Shown: positions 16,496 to 23,825 of the stretch, piece after piece
Layout of the letters: each line of letters starts with the position of its first letter
How positions within the stretch are numbered: the stretch's first letter is position 1
Assembly: GCA_944331955.1 (NCBI GenBank)
Contig: CALVIY010000012.1
Location: 1 to 32,958, forward strand
Direction: 5' to 3'
Origin: an uncultured Bacilli bacterium
GTDB taxonomy: Bacteria; Bacillota_I; Bacilli_A; RF39; UBA660
Length of the DNA: 32,958 bases
Notes under the pieces: generated by a model
What the model was told of the DNA's origin: nothing
Seen by the model: only the letters and a program-made list of their open reading frames with translations
Database searches by the model: none
Made by a program: the position numbers and the translations under genes

Positions 16496-18655
16496 ATGAC
16501 TAAAAAAGTATATGAATATGATTTTTATGGAAAGAAAATAATTGTAGAACATGGTGAGCTTGCTAAACAGGCCAGTGGTTCTGTTTTAGTTAGATATAAT
16601 GATACTGTTATATTAACGGCAACAGTTATTAATAAGAATACTAATCTTTTAAGTGATTTCTTTCCTTTAACTGTAAATTATCAAGAGAAACTTTATTCTG
16701 TAGGAAAGATTCCTGGAGGGTTTATAAAAAGAGAAGGAAGACCTACTGAAGCTGCTACACTTGCTGCTAGAATGATTGATAGACCTATGAGACCTTTATT
16801 TAAAGAAGATTTTAAAAATGAAGTTCAAGTTATTAATACAGTTTTATCTGTTGATCAAGATTGTTCTCCTGAGTTAACTGCAATGTTAGGATCTTCTCTT
16901 GCAACATTAATCAGTGGTGCGCCTTTCTTAGGACCTATCGCTGGGGTTAAAGTTGGGTATGTTGATGGAGAGTATATTATTAATCCAACTGTAGAAGAGT
17001 TAGAAAAAAGTGTTTTAGACCTTACGGTTGCAGGAACAAAGGATGCTATTAATATGGTAGAAGCAGGGGCTAAACAAGTAGACGAAGAGGTTATGCTAGA
17101 AGGACTTATGAAAGGTCATGAAGCGATAAAAGAGTTATGTGCTTGGCAAGAAGAAATAATTACTGATATTGGAGTTACATCATTCCTTTATGAATCTTTA
17201 ACTATTGAAGATGATTTAAGAGATGAAGTAGGTAAACTAATAGAAAAAGACTTAGATGAAGCGTTAAGAATTAAAGAAAAATTAGAACGTTATGGAAAAA
17301 TAGATGAAATTAAAGAAAATCTATTAGAAAAATATAAGGAAGATAATAAAGAACTTGATAAAGAAGAGTTAGATTTATTACTTGTAAAAGTAGAAAAGAT
17401 ATTTAGTGATGTAGAATATAGATTATTTAGAAATATTGTAGTTAAAGAAAAAATAAGATCAGATGGAAGACGTATGGATGAGATTAGACCACTTTCAACT
17501 GATATAGATTTACTTCCTAGAACTCATGGTTCTGCTTTATTTACAAGAGGAGAAACACAATGTCTTGCTGTTACAACACTAGGTGCGTTAGGTGAACATC
17601 AAATTCTTGATGGACTTAGTTTAGAAGATGAAAAAAGATTTATGTTACATTATAACTTTCCTCAGTTCTCAGTTGGTGAGACAGGTAGATATGGTGCACC
17701 TGGAAGACGTGAGATTGGTCATGGGGCTTTAGGTGAGAGAGCACTACTTCAAGTTATTCCTAGTGAAGATGAATTTCCTTATACAATTCGTGTAGTATCA
17801 GAAATACTTGAAAGTAATGGTAGTAGTTCACAAGCATCAATTTGTGCAGGTTGTATGAGTTTAATGGCAGCAGGTGTTCCTATTAAAAGCCCTGTAGCAG
17901 GTATTGCAATGGGTCTTATTACAAGTGATGATGATTATACTATTCTTACAGATATCGCAGGTATGGAAGATCATTTAGGAGATATGGACTTTAAAGTTGC
18001 AGGAACTTCTAATGGTATTACAGCCTTACAAATGGATATTAAGATAAAAGGAGTTACTAAAGAGATATTAAAAGAAGCATTAGAACAAGCTAGAAAAGCA
18101 AGATTAGAAATTCTTGAAGTTATTAAGAAACAGATTCCTGAACCAAGAAAAGAAGTATCTAAGTATGCTCCTAAGACTAAAGTGTTTTATATTTCTCCAT
18201 CTAAAATACGTGATGTTATAGGTAAAGGTGGAGAGATGATTACTAAGATTATCTGTGATGCTAGTAATGTTACTGATGTAAATAATATTAATGCTGTTAA
18301 AGTAGATTTAGAAGATGATGGTAGAGTAATTGTATATCATAGTGATCAGGATATCATTGATAAAACAGTTAAAATGATTGAAGATGTGGCAAGAGAAGTA
18401 GAAGTTGGTAAAGTCTATGAAGCGAAAGTAGTGGCAGTTCATGACTTTGGTTGCTTTGTAGAAGTATGGCCAGGGTGTGAAGGACTTGTTCATGTATCTC
18501 AACTTGATATTAAACATATTGATAAAGTAGAGGATGTTGTAAAGGTAGGAGATACTATCTTAGTGAAAGCGGTAGGTAAAGATAAAAAAGGTAAAGAAAA
18601 TTTCTCTAGAAAAGAAGTATTACTTGATATGAAAAAGAAGAAGTCTAAAGAATAA
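16496..18655 (+). CDS. pnp: Polyribonucleotide nucleotidyltransferase (PNPase)
   Basis: Trimeric 3'-5' phosphorolytic exoribonuclease of the RNA degradosome. Two RNase PH domains with an alpha-helical linker are followed by a KH domain with GKGG at 576-579 (SPSKIRDVIGKGGEMI) and a C-terminal S1 domain (about 636-705, DFGCFVEVWPGCEGLVHVSQ). The ATG at 16496 is chosen over an in-frame TTG at 16481, since GGAGGAAG (16483-16490) sits just before it; this gives 719 residues, the usual length. The lysine-rich tail (KKKKSKE) is encoded by one arm of the terminator. In many Bacilli rpsO precedes pnp; here dnaI does. No long leader for PNPase autoregulation is present. Confidence 0.97.
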   Translation: MTKKVYEYDFYGKKIIVEHGELAKQASGSVLVRYNDTVILTATVINKNTNLLSDFFPLTVNYQEKLYSVGKIPGGFIKREGRPTEAATLAARMIDRPMRPLFKEDFKNEVQVINTVLSVDQDCSPELTAMLGSSLATLISGAPFLGPIAGVKVGYVDGEYIINPTVEELEKSVLDLTVAGTKDAINMVEAGAKQVDEEVMLEGLMKGHEAIKELCAWQEEIITDIGVTSFLYESLTIEDDLRDEVGKLIEKDLDEALRIKEKLERYGKIDEIKENLLEKYKEDNKELDKEELDLLLVKVEKIFSDVEYRLFRNIVVKEKIRSDGRRMDEIRPLSTDIDLLPRTHGSALFTRGETQCLAVTTLGALGEHQILDGLSLEDEKRFMLHYNFPQFSVGETGRYGAPGRREIGHGALGERALLQVIPSEDEFPYTIRVVSEILESNGSSSQASICAGCMSLMAAGVPIKSPVAGIAMGLITSDDDYTILTDIAGMEDHLGDMDFKVAGTSNGITALQMDIKIKGVTKEILKEALEQARKARLEILEVIKKQIPEPRKEVSKYAPKTKVFYISPSKIRDVIGKGGEMITKIICDASNVTDVNNINAVKVDLEDDGRVIVYHSDQDIIDKTVKMIEDVAREVEVGKVYEAKVVAVHDFGCFVEVWPGCEGLVHVSQLDIKHIDKVEDVVKVGDTILVKAVGKDKKGKENFSRKEVLLDMKKKKSKE

Positions 18656-18667
18656 ACTTCTTCTTTT
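18633..18667. terminator. Bidirectional terminator between pnp and the HTH gene
   Basis: Stem AAAAGAAGAAGT (18633-18644) with ACTTCTTCTTTT (18656-18667), 11-nt loop. The stop codon of pnp (18653-18655) lies in the loop, and the minus-strand gene ends at 18666. Both strands end in T runs. Confidence 0.75.
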
Positions 18668-19124
18668 AGTATGAAAATAATTTGCAGTTATATGTTTCTA
18701 ATAAGTCATTAACATCTTTAAGTTCATATATTCCTTCACAAAAACAAAATCTAATAATTAAGTCATATATATTATTTTTTGGTAGTGAGTAAGAGGCGCT
18801 GTTAAGTAGTTTATCTATTTCTTCTTCATTTAATTTTAAAGATAATCCTAATAATATAACTGTTTCTTTACTTGGGTGATAATTAATATCACTTCTAATT
18901 TTAGAAAATAATCTTCTATCAATATGAACTTTGTTATAGACATCACTATCTTTTAAGTTTTTATCATCAATATACTTAAATAATAGTTCTTGGAAATGAC
19001 TTTCCTTATTACTTTCATTAATATAATTATCTATTTTTGAAGTTTGATAATTACTTAATCTTCTTCTTACACGAGGTAGTGCTTTTAAGTTCTCATTAAT
19101 ATATTCATTTAATCTTTCTTTCAT
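18666..19124 (-). CDS. Helix-turn-helix-like protein of the macro-domain-associated family
   Basis: A 152-residue protein on the minus strand. The central part, DRRLFSKIRSD followed by HPSKETVILLGLSLKLNEEE and LLNSASYSL, matches a Cro/C1-like helix-turn-helix segment common in Firmicutes proteins encoded next to or fused to macro-domain (ADP-ribose) or TerY-type proteins; the role of that family is not firmly known. The ATG at 19124 is chosen because AAAGGAGA is 6 nt upstream; longer in-frame starts would run through the divergent gene's start. It is divergent from a small unknown gene, with a dyad between them that overlaps its ribosome site and could be its own operator. No macro domain is in this window. 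Confidence 0.65.
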   Translation of the reverse strand: MKERLNEYINENLKALPRVRRRLSNYQTSKIDNYINESNKESHFQELLFKYIDDKNLKDSDVYNKVHIDRRLFSKIRSDINYHPSKETVILLGLSLKLNEEEIDKLLNSASYSLPKNNIYDLIIRFCFCEGIYELKDVNDLLETYNCKLFSY

Positions 19125-19134
19125 AATTGTCTCC

Positions 19135-19149
19135 TTTGGTGCGACCAAA
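19135..19149. promoter_or_regulatory. Inverted repeat in the divergent spacer
   Basis: TTTGGT-GCG-ACCAAA, perfect 6-bp arms, between two divergent genes. In the minus-strand message the right arm runs into the ribosome site (ACCAAAGGAGA), so it could be an operator or an RNA hairpin limiting translation. A TATAAT at 19162-19167 may serve the plus-strand gene. Confidence 0.5.
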
Positions 19150-19196
19150 TTAATTATTAAATATAATACAATTATATCAGAAAGAAGGAGATGTGT

Positions 19197-19607
19197 ATGC
19201 AAGAGTTAGTAGATAAGTTAAAAGAAAATAGTATTTTAGGAATAGAAGTTAAAGCTAATTTGAGTATTAGTCCTGGAAAAAGTGGAACTATTATAACAAA
19301 AGATAAGAAAGTATATGGTTACTCTTTATATATTTTTATGACTCCATTTATGGAAAAAAATAATATTCCATTAGAAAATATATATTTAATAAAAGAATTA
19401 ACAAGTGATGAGTATGATAAGATTCTAAAATTTATTCAAGAAGAAATAATCAGTAAAGAGTATGAATGTAGGATACAACGAGATAGTTCTTCTATTGTTT
19501 TTGGAAAAGTTGAATCTAAACTATTTTATTATCCTAATTGTTATGATATTAATACTAATGAAAACTTATATGATAAGACTATAAAAATAATAGAAGAGGT
19601 TAAATAG
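19197..19607 (+). CDS. Hypothetical protein
   Basis: I do not recognise this 136-residue soluble protein (MQELVDKLKENSILGIEVKANL...). It looks like a mixed alpha/beta fold, with no catalytic motif or membrane segment; the GIEVKANLSISPGKSGTI segment suggests beta-strands with a glycine-rich turn. Two ATGs are in frame (19191 and 19197); the second is chosen because GAAGGAG (19184-19190) directly abuts the first. It is divergent from the HTH-type protein and convergent with the toxin gene, whose end it overlaps by 8 nt. Its position in an accessory island with a toxin-antitoxin locus suggests a mobile or defence-related origin, but nothing in the protein proves that. Confidence 0.65.
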   Translation: MQELVDKLKENSILGIEVKANLSISPGKSGTIITKDKKVYGYSLYIFMTPFMEKNNIPLENIYLIKELTSDEYDKILKFIQEEIISKEYECRIQRDSSSIVFGKVESKLFYYPNCYDINTNENLYDKTIKIIEEVK

Positions 19608-19622
19608 CAACCTCTTCTTTTT
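19592..19622. terminator. Terminator shared by convergent genes
   Basis: Stem AGAAGAGGTT (19592-19601) with AACCTCTTCT (19609-19618), 7-nt loop; T run on the plus strand (19618-19622). The stop codons of the plus-strand gene and of the toxin gene both lie in the hairpin. Confidence 0.7.
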
Positions 19623-20097
19623 CATATTCCTTACATTTTTCTTCTAATAGATTAAAGTCACAGCACCTATCCATAATTCTTTTAGGTAAAATATTCTTAT
19701 TATATTGTAACATAAACCATTTTATTTTATTCATTAATCTTTTTTTATGATTATTTAAATAAGTGGTTTGCTCTATAATTAATTTTCTATATTGTTTATC
19801 TTTTACTAAAGGAAGTACTTCAGTTAAACAAGATTTTGGTGAAGGTATCATATTATTAATATTAACTATGCCAAGTTTACCATCATTAATTTTAAATATA
19901 TCTGGTGCATTTTTATTCATTGTTAAATGTTTAGGTTTAGGACTTGAAAGTGGAGCGAAGTAAGTTTAATTATTAAAAGTATAGACAACTCCTATATAAG
20001 GTCTAGTTTTTGTTTTATTATAGGCAACTCTTTTATCAAATTTTCTTAAATAATCGATATAATTGTTATTGATATAGTATATTTTTAATGTTTTCAT
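19600..20097 (-). pseudogene. ToxN/AbiQ-family type III toxin with in-frame stop
   Basis: Endoribonuclease toxin of a type III toxin-antitoxin system. Reading the minus strand from ATG 20097 (AAGGAGG 5 nt upstream) gives 165 codons in one frame, the family's length of about 170, broken only by TAA at codon 44 (19966-19968). The N-terminus (MKTLKIYYINNNYIDYL...IGVVYTF) and, after the stop, TYFAPLSSPKPKH match the start and active-site strand of ToxN (its T-S-P-K motif). GIVNINNMIPSP, a Y(R/K)xLIxxQ helix and the final CDFNLLEEKCKEYEKE are family hallmarks. The stop precedes the S-S-P-K motif, so neither the 43-residue peptide nor a restart at M63 (19920) should be active. One base change (for example AAA to TAA) would explain it. 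Antitoxin repeats and terminator lie just upstream, as expected. Confidence 0.85.
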
Positions 20098-20121
20098 TTG
20101 AACCTCCTTAAAATATATAAT

Positions 20122-20148
20122 AAAAAGGCGACTTAATTAAAAATCGCC
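20122..20148 (-). terminator. Terminator between antitoxin repeats and toxin
   Basis: On the minus strand GGCGA (20148-20144) pairs with TCGCC (20131-20127), followed by five T residues (20126-20122). Type III systems use such a leaky terminator to make excess antitoxin RNA over toxin mRNA. The 5' arm overlaps the end of the last repeat. Confidence 0.8.
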
Positions 20149-20266
20149 CACTTTTTTCAGTCCCTACTATGGCAAGGGTATGCCCACTTTTTTCAGTCCC
20201 TACTATGGCAAGGGTATGCCCACTTTTTTCAGTCCCTACTATGGCAAGGGTATTCCAACTTTTTTG
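20146..20266 (-). repeat. 36-nt tandem direct repeats, three perfect units plus partial
   Basis: Units at 20146-20181, 20182-20217 and 20218-20253 are identical; 20254-20266 is a degenerate fourth start. There are no spacers between units, so this is not a CRISPR array. Confidence 0.95.
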
Positions 20267-20276
20267 TTACAAGACT

Positions 20277-20305
20277 ATAGTATCAAATAAATTGTACTTT
20301 GTAAA
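20277..20305 (-). promoter_or_regulatory. Antitoxin RNA promoter
   Basis: On the minus strand TTTACA (20305-20300), 17-nt spacer, TACTAT (20282-20277). It overlaps the divergent promoter of the next plus-strand gene. Confidence 0.7.
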
Positions 20306-20320
20306 GAATTTTGTTATAAT
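20292..20320 (+). promoter_or_regulatory. Promoter of the gene at 20340
   Basis: TTGTAC (20292-20297), 17 nt, TATAAT (20315-20320), overlapping the antitoxin promoter on the other strand. Confidence 0.7.
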
Positions 20321-20339
20321 TTATTTAGAAGGTGGTATT

Positions 20340-21104
20340 ATGTCTAAATATTATGAACTTGTCGCATCTAATTATGATAAATATAAAAAAAATTATCATG
20401 ATGAACAAGTAGTATTAGGAGTTAATTCAATAGAAAAAATAGATGAGATAACTGCAGGAGTTAAGAAGTATGATTTTATAAATAGTTTAGATGAAAAATA
20501 TCAAGATAAGAATACTTTTTCTATTAGAATTACTAATGATAAAGGATATTCTTACTATCAAAAAGTAATTTTTGATGATAAAGATTTATTAGAAATTATA
20601 AATTCTTTAACTAAAAAAACTATTTCAACAGCAGAAGGACCTAGAACAGTTAAATATATTACTAGTAGAAATAACTTATTTAGAAAGTCTTTTAATGAAG
20701 TAATAAAGTTAATAGAGTCAGATCAGTTAGATAAGTTAAATCTTATATTTAATGAAAATAGTAATTATAGTTTTCTTATTAAAAGATATTTAAACCGTGA
20801 TAGGACTGAAGATAATGAATATTTATTTAGAGATTTAAGTGAGAGTTTTAAAGATTATGAAGTGTTTCGTAAATATTTAGTTAATAAAGATAAAAAATTA
20901 GTTTCTAATTTAAGGGTTAAGCCTACTGTTATTAATACTTCTAATAAAGTAGTAGTAAGAGGAAGTGTAGATATTCCTTTAAAACAAGATGGTTATAATG
21001 AGAGAATTATTAGTTTTGATGATGGAACTTATAAAGAAGAAGAAGAGTTCTTAAGTGATGAAGAAAAAGAAGGAATGTATGGTAGTGAAGGTAGAAGTAT
21101 ATGA
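20340..21104 (+). CDS. Hypothetical protein upstream of xer
   Basis: I do not recognise this 254-residue soluble protein (MSKYYELVASNYDKYKKNY...). It has no signal peptide or membrane segment. The charged middle (RYLNRDRTEDNEYLFRDL) is helical, and the end is acidic (EEEEEFLSDEEKEGMYG). The ATG at 20340 has AAGGTGG before it and lies 20 nt after a clear promoter; a longer in-frame reading from 20169 only translates the antitoxin repeats and is rejected. The stop (TGA) overlaps the Xer start as ATGA, so the two are translationally coupled. A link with recombination or chromosome resolution is possible from context only. Confidence 0.75.
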   Translation: MSKYYELVASNYDKYKKNYHDEQVVLGVNSIEKIDEITAGVKKYDFINSLDEKYQDKNTFSIRITNDKGYSYYQKVIFDDKDLLEIINSLTKKTISTAEGPRTVKYITSRNNLFRKSFNEVIKLIESDQLDKLNLIFNENSNYSFLIKRYLNRDRTEDNEYLFRDLSESFKDYEVFRKYLVNKDKKLVSNLRVKPTVINTSNKVVVRGSVDIPLKQDGYNERIISFDDGTYKEEEEFLSDEEKEGMYGSEGRSI

Positions 21105-21991
21105 GTGATTTACCATTTTATTTAGAATATTTAGAGTATGAAAGACATTATTCTAGATATACAATTGATAATTATGAGAAAGATATAGAAGAGTTTTTAA
21201 ATTATTTAGAGAAAGAAAATCTTAATTACTTAAAGTTAGAGTATAGTGATATTAGGATGTATTTAGGCTATTTAAAGGATGTTAAGCATGAGAAGTCTAC
21301 TTCTATTAATAGAAAGCTTAGTGCCCTTAGAAGTTATTATAAGTATCTTTGTAGTAATAATAAGGTTAAGAGTAATTTATTTAATTTAATATCTTCTCCT
21401 AAGAAGGAACAAAAACTACCTAGATACTTTGAATATAATGAACTAGAAGAGTTATTTAATGTTCCGGATTTAAGTACTCCTTTAGGACAAAGAGATAGAT
21501 TAGTACTAGAAGTAATGTATGCGACAGGGATAAGAGTTGGAGAGTTAGTTAAGATTAGATTAAAAGATATAAATAAGAGTGAAAGAACTATTTTAATACA
21601 TGGTAAAGGTAGTAAAGAGAGAATTGTTAATTATGGAGAGTATGCTAGTGAAGTATTAAATATGTATTTAAATGATGGGTATAGAAAATTAAATAAGTTT
21701 AATAGTGATTATTTAGTATTAAATAATAATGGTAGAGTTATAACAGAGCGAGGAATTAGATATATACTTACTAATTTAATAAAGAAGACATCTTTACATA
21801 AAAATATATCTCCTCATATGTTGAGACATTCTTTTGCAACACATCTTTTAAATGAAGGTTGTGATATATTATCTGTTAAAGAATTATTAGGACATGAGAG
21901 TATAAGTTCTACTCAGATTTATACTCATATTACTAATGATAGGTTAAAAGATGTATATTTACATAGTTTTCCAAGAAGTAAAATAAAATAA
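21101..21991 (+). CDS. xerC: Tyrosine recombinase XerC/XerD
   Basis: Site-specific recombinase of 296 residues. The N-terminal SAM-like core-binding domain (FYLEYLEYERHYSRYTIDNY) precedes the catalytic domain with R145 (ATGIRVGEL), K169 (GKGSKER), H239 and R242 (HMLRHSFATH), H265 (LGHESI) and the nucleophile Y274 (TQIYTHI). All six residues are present and the length is that of chromosomal XerC/XerD, which resolve chromosome dimers at dif. XerC and XerD cannot be told apart with certainty by eye; an integrase of a mobile element is less likely, because there is no AP2-type arm-binding domain. It overlaps the previous gene by 4 nt. Confidence 0.9.
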   Translation: MSDLPFYLEYLEYERHYSRYTIDNYEKDIEEFLNYLEKENLNYLKLEYSDIRMYLGYLKDVKHEKSTSINRKLSALRSYYKYLCSNNKVKSNLFNLISSPKKEQKLPRYFEYNELEELFNVPDLSTPLGQRDRLVLEVMYATGIRVGELVKIRLKDINKSERTILIHGKGSKERIVNYGEYASEVLNMYLNDGYRKLNKFNSDYLVLNNNGRVITERGIRYILTNLIKKTSLHKNISPHMLRHSFATHLLNEGCDILSVKELLGHESISSTQIYTHITNDRLKDVYLHSFPRSKIK

Positions 21992-22020
21992 TTGAAAATT
22001 GTAATTGTATATGATAATAT
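21992..22020 (+). promoter_or_regulatory. Promoter of the structured leader
   Basis: TTGAAA (21992-21997), 17 nt, TAATAT (22015-22020), directly after the xer stop codon and about 175 nt before the surface protein ATG. Confidence 0.6.
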
Positions 22021-22165
22021 TAAGTTAACGAGAATAGGAAAGAAGGTAAAAAATATGAAGAGAGTTTGTTTATAGCTTGTTACCTGGGGGGGGCAGTTTA
22101 ATAGTAATTTAGTTACTTTCTTTCATGGTGGAATAAGAGCAGGATGAGATATTTCTGTTCTTTTT
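22021..22165 (+). promoter_or_regulatory. Structured leader with mini-ORF, G8 tract and terminator
   Basis: Untranslated region before the large surface protein gene. It contains a six-codon mini-ORF (ATG at 22055, MKRVCL, stop TAG). AGGTAA (22044-22049) can pair with TTACCT (22080-22085) across that mini-ORF. A run of eight G residues lies at 22086-22093. A terminator-like hairpin, AAGAGCAG (22135-22142) with CTGTTCTT (22055+100 to 22162, i.e. 22155-22162), is followed by T residues. The layout suggests attenuation or slippage control. I recognise no known riboswitch or T-box motif. Confidence 0.5.
22086..22093 (+). repeat. Poly-G tract (G8)
   Basis: Eight consecutive G residues in an otherwise AT-rich leader; a candidate slipped-strand site. 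Confidence 0.9.
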
Positions 22166-22196
22166 AATGTCAGTAAATAATGGGAGGAGTAAGAAA

Positions 22197-23789
22197 ATGA
22201 AAACAAGGAAAAAAGAGAACGTTATAATAATTATAGTATTAGTTGTAATGATACTAGCGATAATAGGAGTAAGTTATGCAGCATTTAGTTTTAGTCAGCA
22301 AGGTAGTGTTCCTAACAAGATTACAACAGGATCAATTACCATGACTTATGAAGAAAGTGATAATACTATCACTTTAGGTAATGCCTTACCTACTCGTGAC
22401 GCGACAGGGACAACAAGATTAAAAGAAGGAGAATACTTTGACTTTACAGTAAGTAGTGAGATAACAGGAGATGTAAATATCAATTATGAAGTGAGTGCTA
22501 AAGAAGTAGGAGATGGCACCATAGATGGTTCTAATATTAAATTATATCTAACAGAGTTAGTAGATGGAGAAGAACAAGAGTTAATGACGCCTGAAGTATA
22601 TAATGAAGAGGCAAGTGAAAATACATATACAGGAAGACCTGCAAATGAAATGAGTTTATATACAAGTAGTATGAATGCAAGTGAAGAACATAATTATAGA
22701 CTTAGAATGTATGTAACAGAAGAATATAATCCTCAAGGAGATGGTGGAGGCCTAGCCTTTAAAGTTCAAGTAAATGTATATGGAAAAGCAGGAGATAAAC
22801 CTTTAACGGGAGCAGAGATGTTGATTAAGAAAGCTAATCCAGAAGATTTAGATTATAATAGTGCAACTGATGAAGAGAAGAAAGAAATGTGGACACATAC
22901 ACATCCAGAAACAGAACAAACAGAAGCACTAACAGATTATAGATATATAGGAGCAGATCCTAATAATTATGTACAGTTTAATAATGAGTTATGGAGAATA
23001 ATAGGAGTATTCACAGTAGATGATGGAACAGGAAAGAAAGAAGAAAGACTAAAGATAATTAGAAATGAATCTATTGGAGAATACTCTTGGGATAATAAAG
23101 ATACTAGTACAGGAGCTGAGTCTGATTTTGGTAAAAATAACTGGACCGATGCAAGACTAAATTACTTATTAAATCCAGGGCACGAAAGTGAAAGCGTAGG
23201 GGGAAGCCTATACTGGAAAAGTGGTGGTGGAACTTGTTATAATGGCTGGGAAAATGCAACAGAAACTTGTGACTTTACAACAACAGGATTAAAAGAAGAG
23301 GCAAGAGACATGATAGGAGATACCCTATGGTATTTAGGAGGAACATCAAGTTACCAAAGTGCAAGTGATGGATTAACAAGCCACTTTTACACATATGAAA
23401 GAGGAACAAATGTATATAGTGGAAGAGACCCCTCATGGGTAGGAAAAGTGGGTTTGATGTATCCAAGTGATTATGGCTATGCAACAAGTGGAGGAAGTAC
23501 AACTGACAGAAATAGTTGTTTAAATAAAGAATTATACAATTGGGATAGTAGTGAATTTGGTGACTGTAAAAACAATAACTGGCTTTATGAAAATAGTTAT
23601 TATCAATGGACTATTTCGCATAGTGTACCAGAATCTTATGGTGTGTTCTATCTGAACATATATGGTAGTTTTTTAAGCGATGGTGCTGGTTTTAGTTACG
23701 GGATTCGCCCAGTTACCTTTCTAAAGTCTGATATAAAAATAACAGATGGAGATGGAAGCAGTAGTAATCCGTATATATTGCAGAGTTAA
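22197..23789 (+). CDS. Large anchored surface protein with C-type-lectin-like C-terminus
   Basis: A 530-residue exported protein. An N-terminal hydrophobic segment (about residues 8-28, ending GVSYAAFSF) and the following NKITTGSITMTY resemble SipW-dependent/TasA-camelysin-type signal regions. A beta-rich ectodomain follows, then a domain (about 250-530) with NNYVQFNNELWRIIGV, GLMYPSDYG, YYQWTISH and finally YGIRPV (Y501-V506) and DGDGSSSNPYIL. The same C-terminal signature occurs in the surface gene at 31279. The stretch before YGIRP (about residues 476-500) has unusual codons (GTG, CTG, AGC, TAC) and sits where variable loops of C-type-lectin-fold proteins lie. The ATG at 22197 follows GGGAGGAG, preferred over an upstream in-frame ATG. 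Ligand unknown. Confidence 0.75.
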   Translation: MKTRKKENVIIIIVLVVMILAIIGVSYAAFSFSQQGSVPNKITTGSITMTYEESDNTITLGNALPTRDATGTTRLKEGEYFDFTVSSEITGDVNINYEVSAKEVGDGTIDGSNIKLYLTELVDGEEQELMTPEVYNEEASENTYTGRPANEMSLYTSSMNASEEHNYRLRMYVTEEYNPQGDGGGLAFKVQVNVYGKAGDKPLTGAEMLIKKANPEDLDYNSATDEEKKEMWTHTHPETEQTEALTDYRYIGADPNNYVQFNNELWRIIGVFTVDDGTGKKEERLKIIRNESIGEYSWDNKDTSTGAESDFGKNNWTDARLNYLLNPGHESESVGGSLYWKSGGGTCYNGWENATETCDFTTTGLKEEARDMIGDTLWYLGGTSSYQSASDGLTSHFYTYERGTNVYSGRDPSWVGKVGLMYPSDYGYATSGGSTTDRNSCLNKELYNWDSSEFGDCKNNNWLYENSYYQWTISHSVPESYGVFYLNIYGSFLSDGAGFSYGIRPVTFLKSDIKITDGDGSSSNPYILQS

Positions 23790-23801
23790 AAGAATGAAAT
23801 T

Positions 23802-23825
23802 AGCAACAATTTAGTTGCTTTTTTT
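23802..23825 (+). terminator. Terminator after the surface protein gene
   Basis: AGCAAC (23802-23807) with GTTGCT (23814-23819), loop of 6 nt, followed by T7. Confidence 0.8.

Larger units (their letters stand above)
20122..20270 (-). ncRNA. Type III antitoxin RNA (ToxI-like repeat RNA)
   Basis: Minus-strand RNA expected to start near 20270 and stop at the terminator 20122-20148. It contains three perfect 36-nt units (20253-20218, 20217-20182, 20181-20146) and a partial unit before them (about 20266-20254). Each unit begins ATACCCTTGCCATAG and ends with an A6 tract and GTGGGC. Within a unit CCCT can pair with AGGG, and loop TGCC can pair with GGCA formed at the unit boundary, giving an H-type pseudoknot as in ToxI. 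The A6 tract is a likely cleavage site for a ToxN-type enzyme. The unit length equals that of ToxI (36 nt). Confidence 0.85.

Noticed and set aside
19763-19963. Plus-strand 66-codon ORF over the toxin gene.
   Set aside because: It is antisense to the toxin frame, has no ribosome site and no family features.
20146-20266. CRISPR array.
   Set aside because: The 36-nt units are directly adjacent with no spacers, and no cas genes are present; the type III antitoxin explanation fits better.
20169-20339. Upstream extension of the 20340 gene encoding repeated MARVCPLFSVPT units.
   Set aside because: It merely translates the antitoxin RNA repeats, which belong to the other strand; promoter and ribosome site place the start at 20340.
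22021-22165. c-di-GMP (GEMM) or preQ1 riboswitch in the leader of the surface gene.
   Set aside because: The conserved core sequences of these classes are not present; only a mini-ORF, a G run and a terminator-like hairpin are seen.
23275-23502. Minus-strand ORF inside the surface protein gene (also one at 32417-32614).
   Set aside because: Shadow frames; composition follows the opposite strand.
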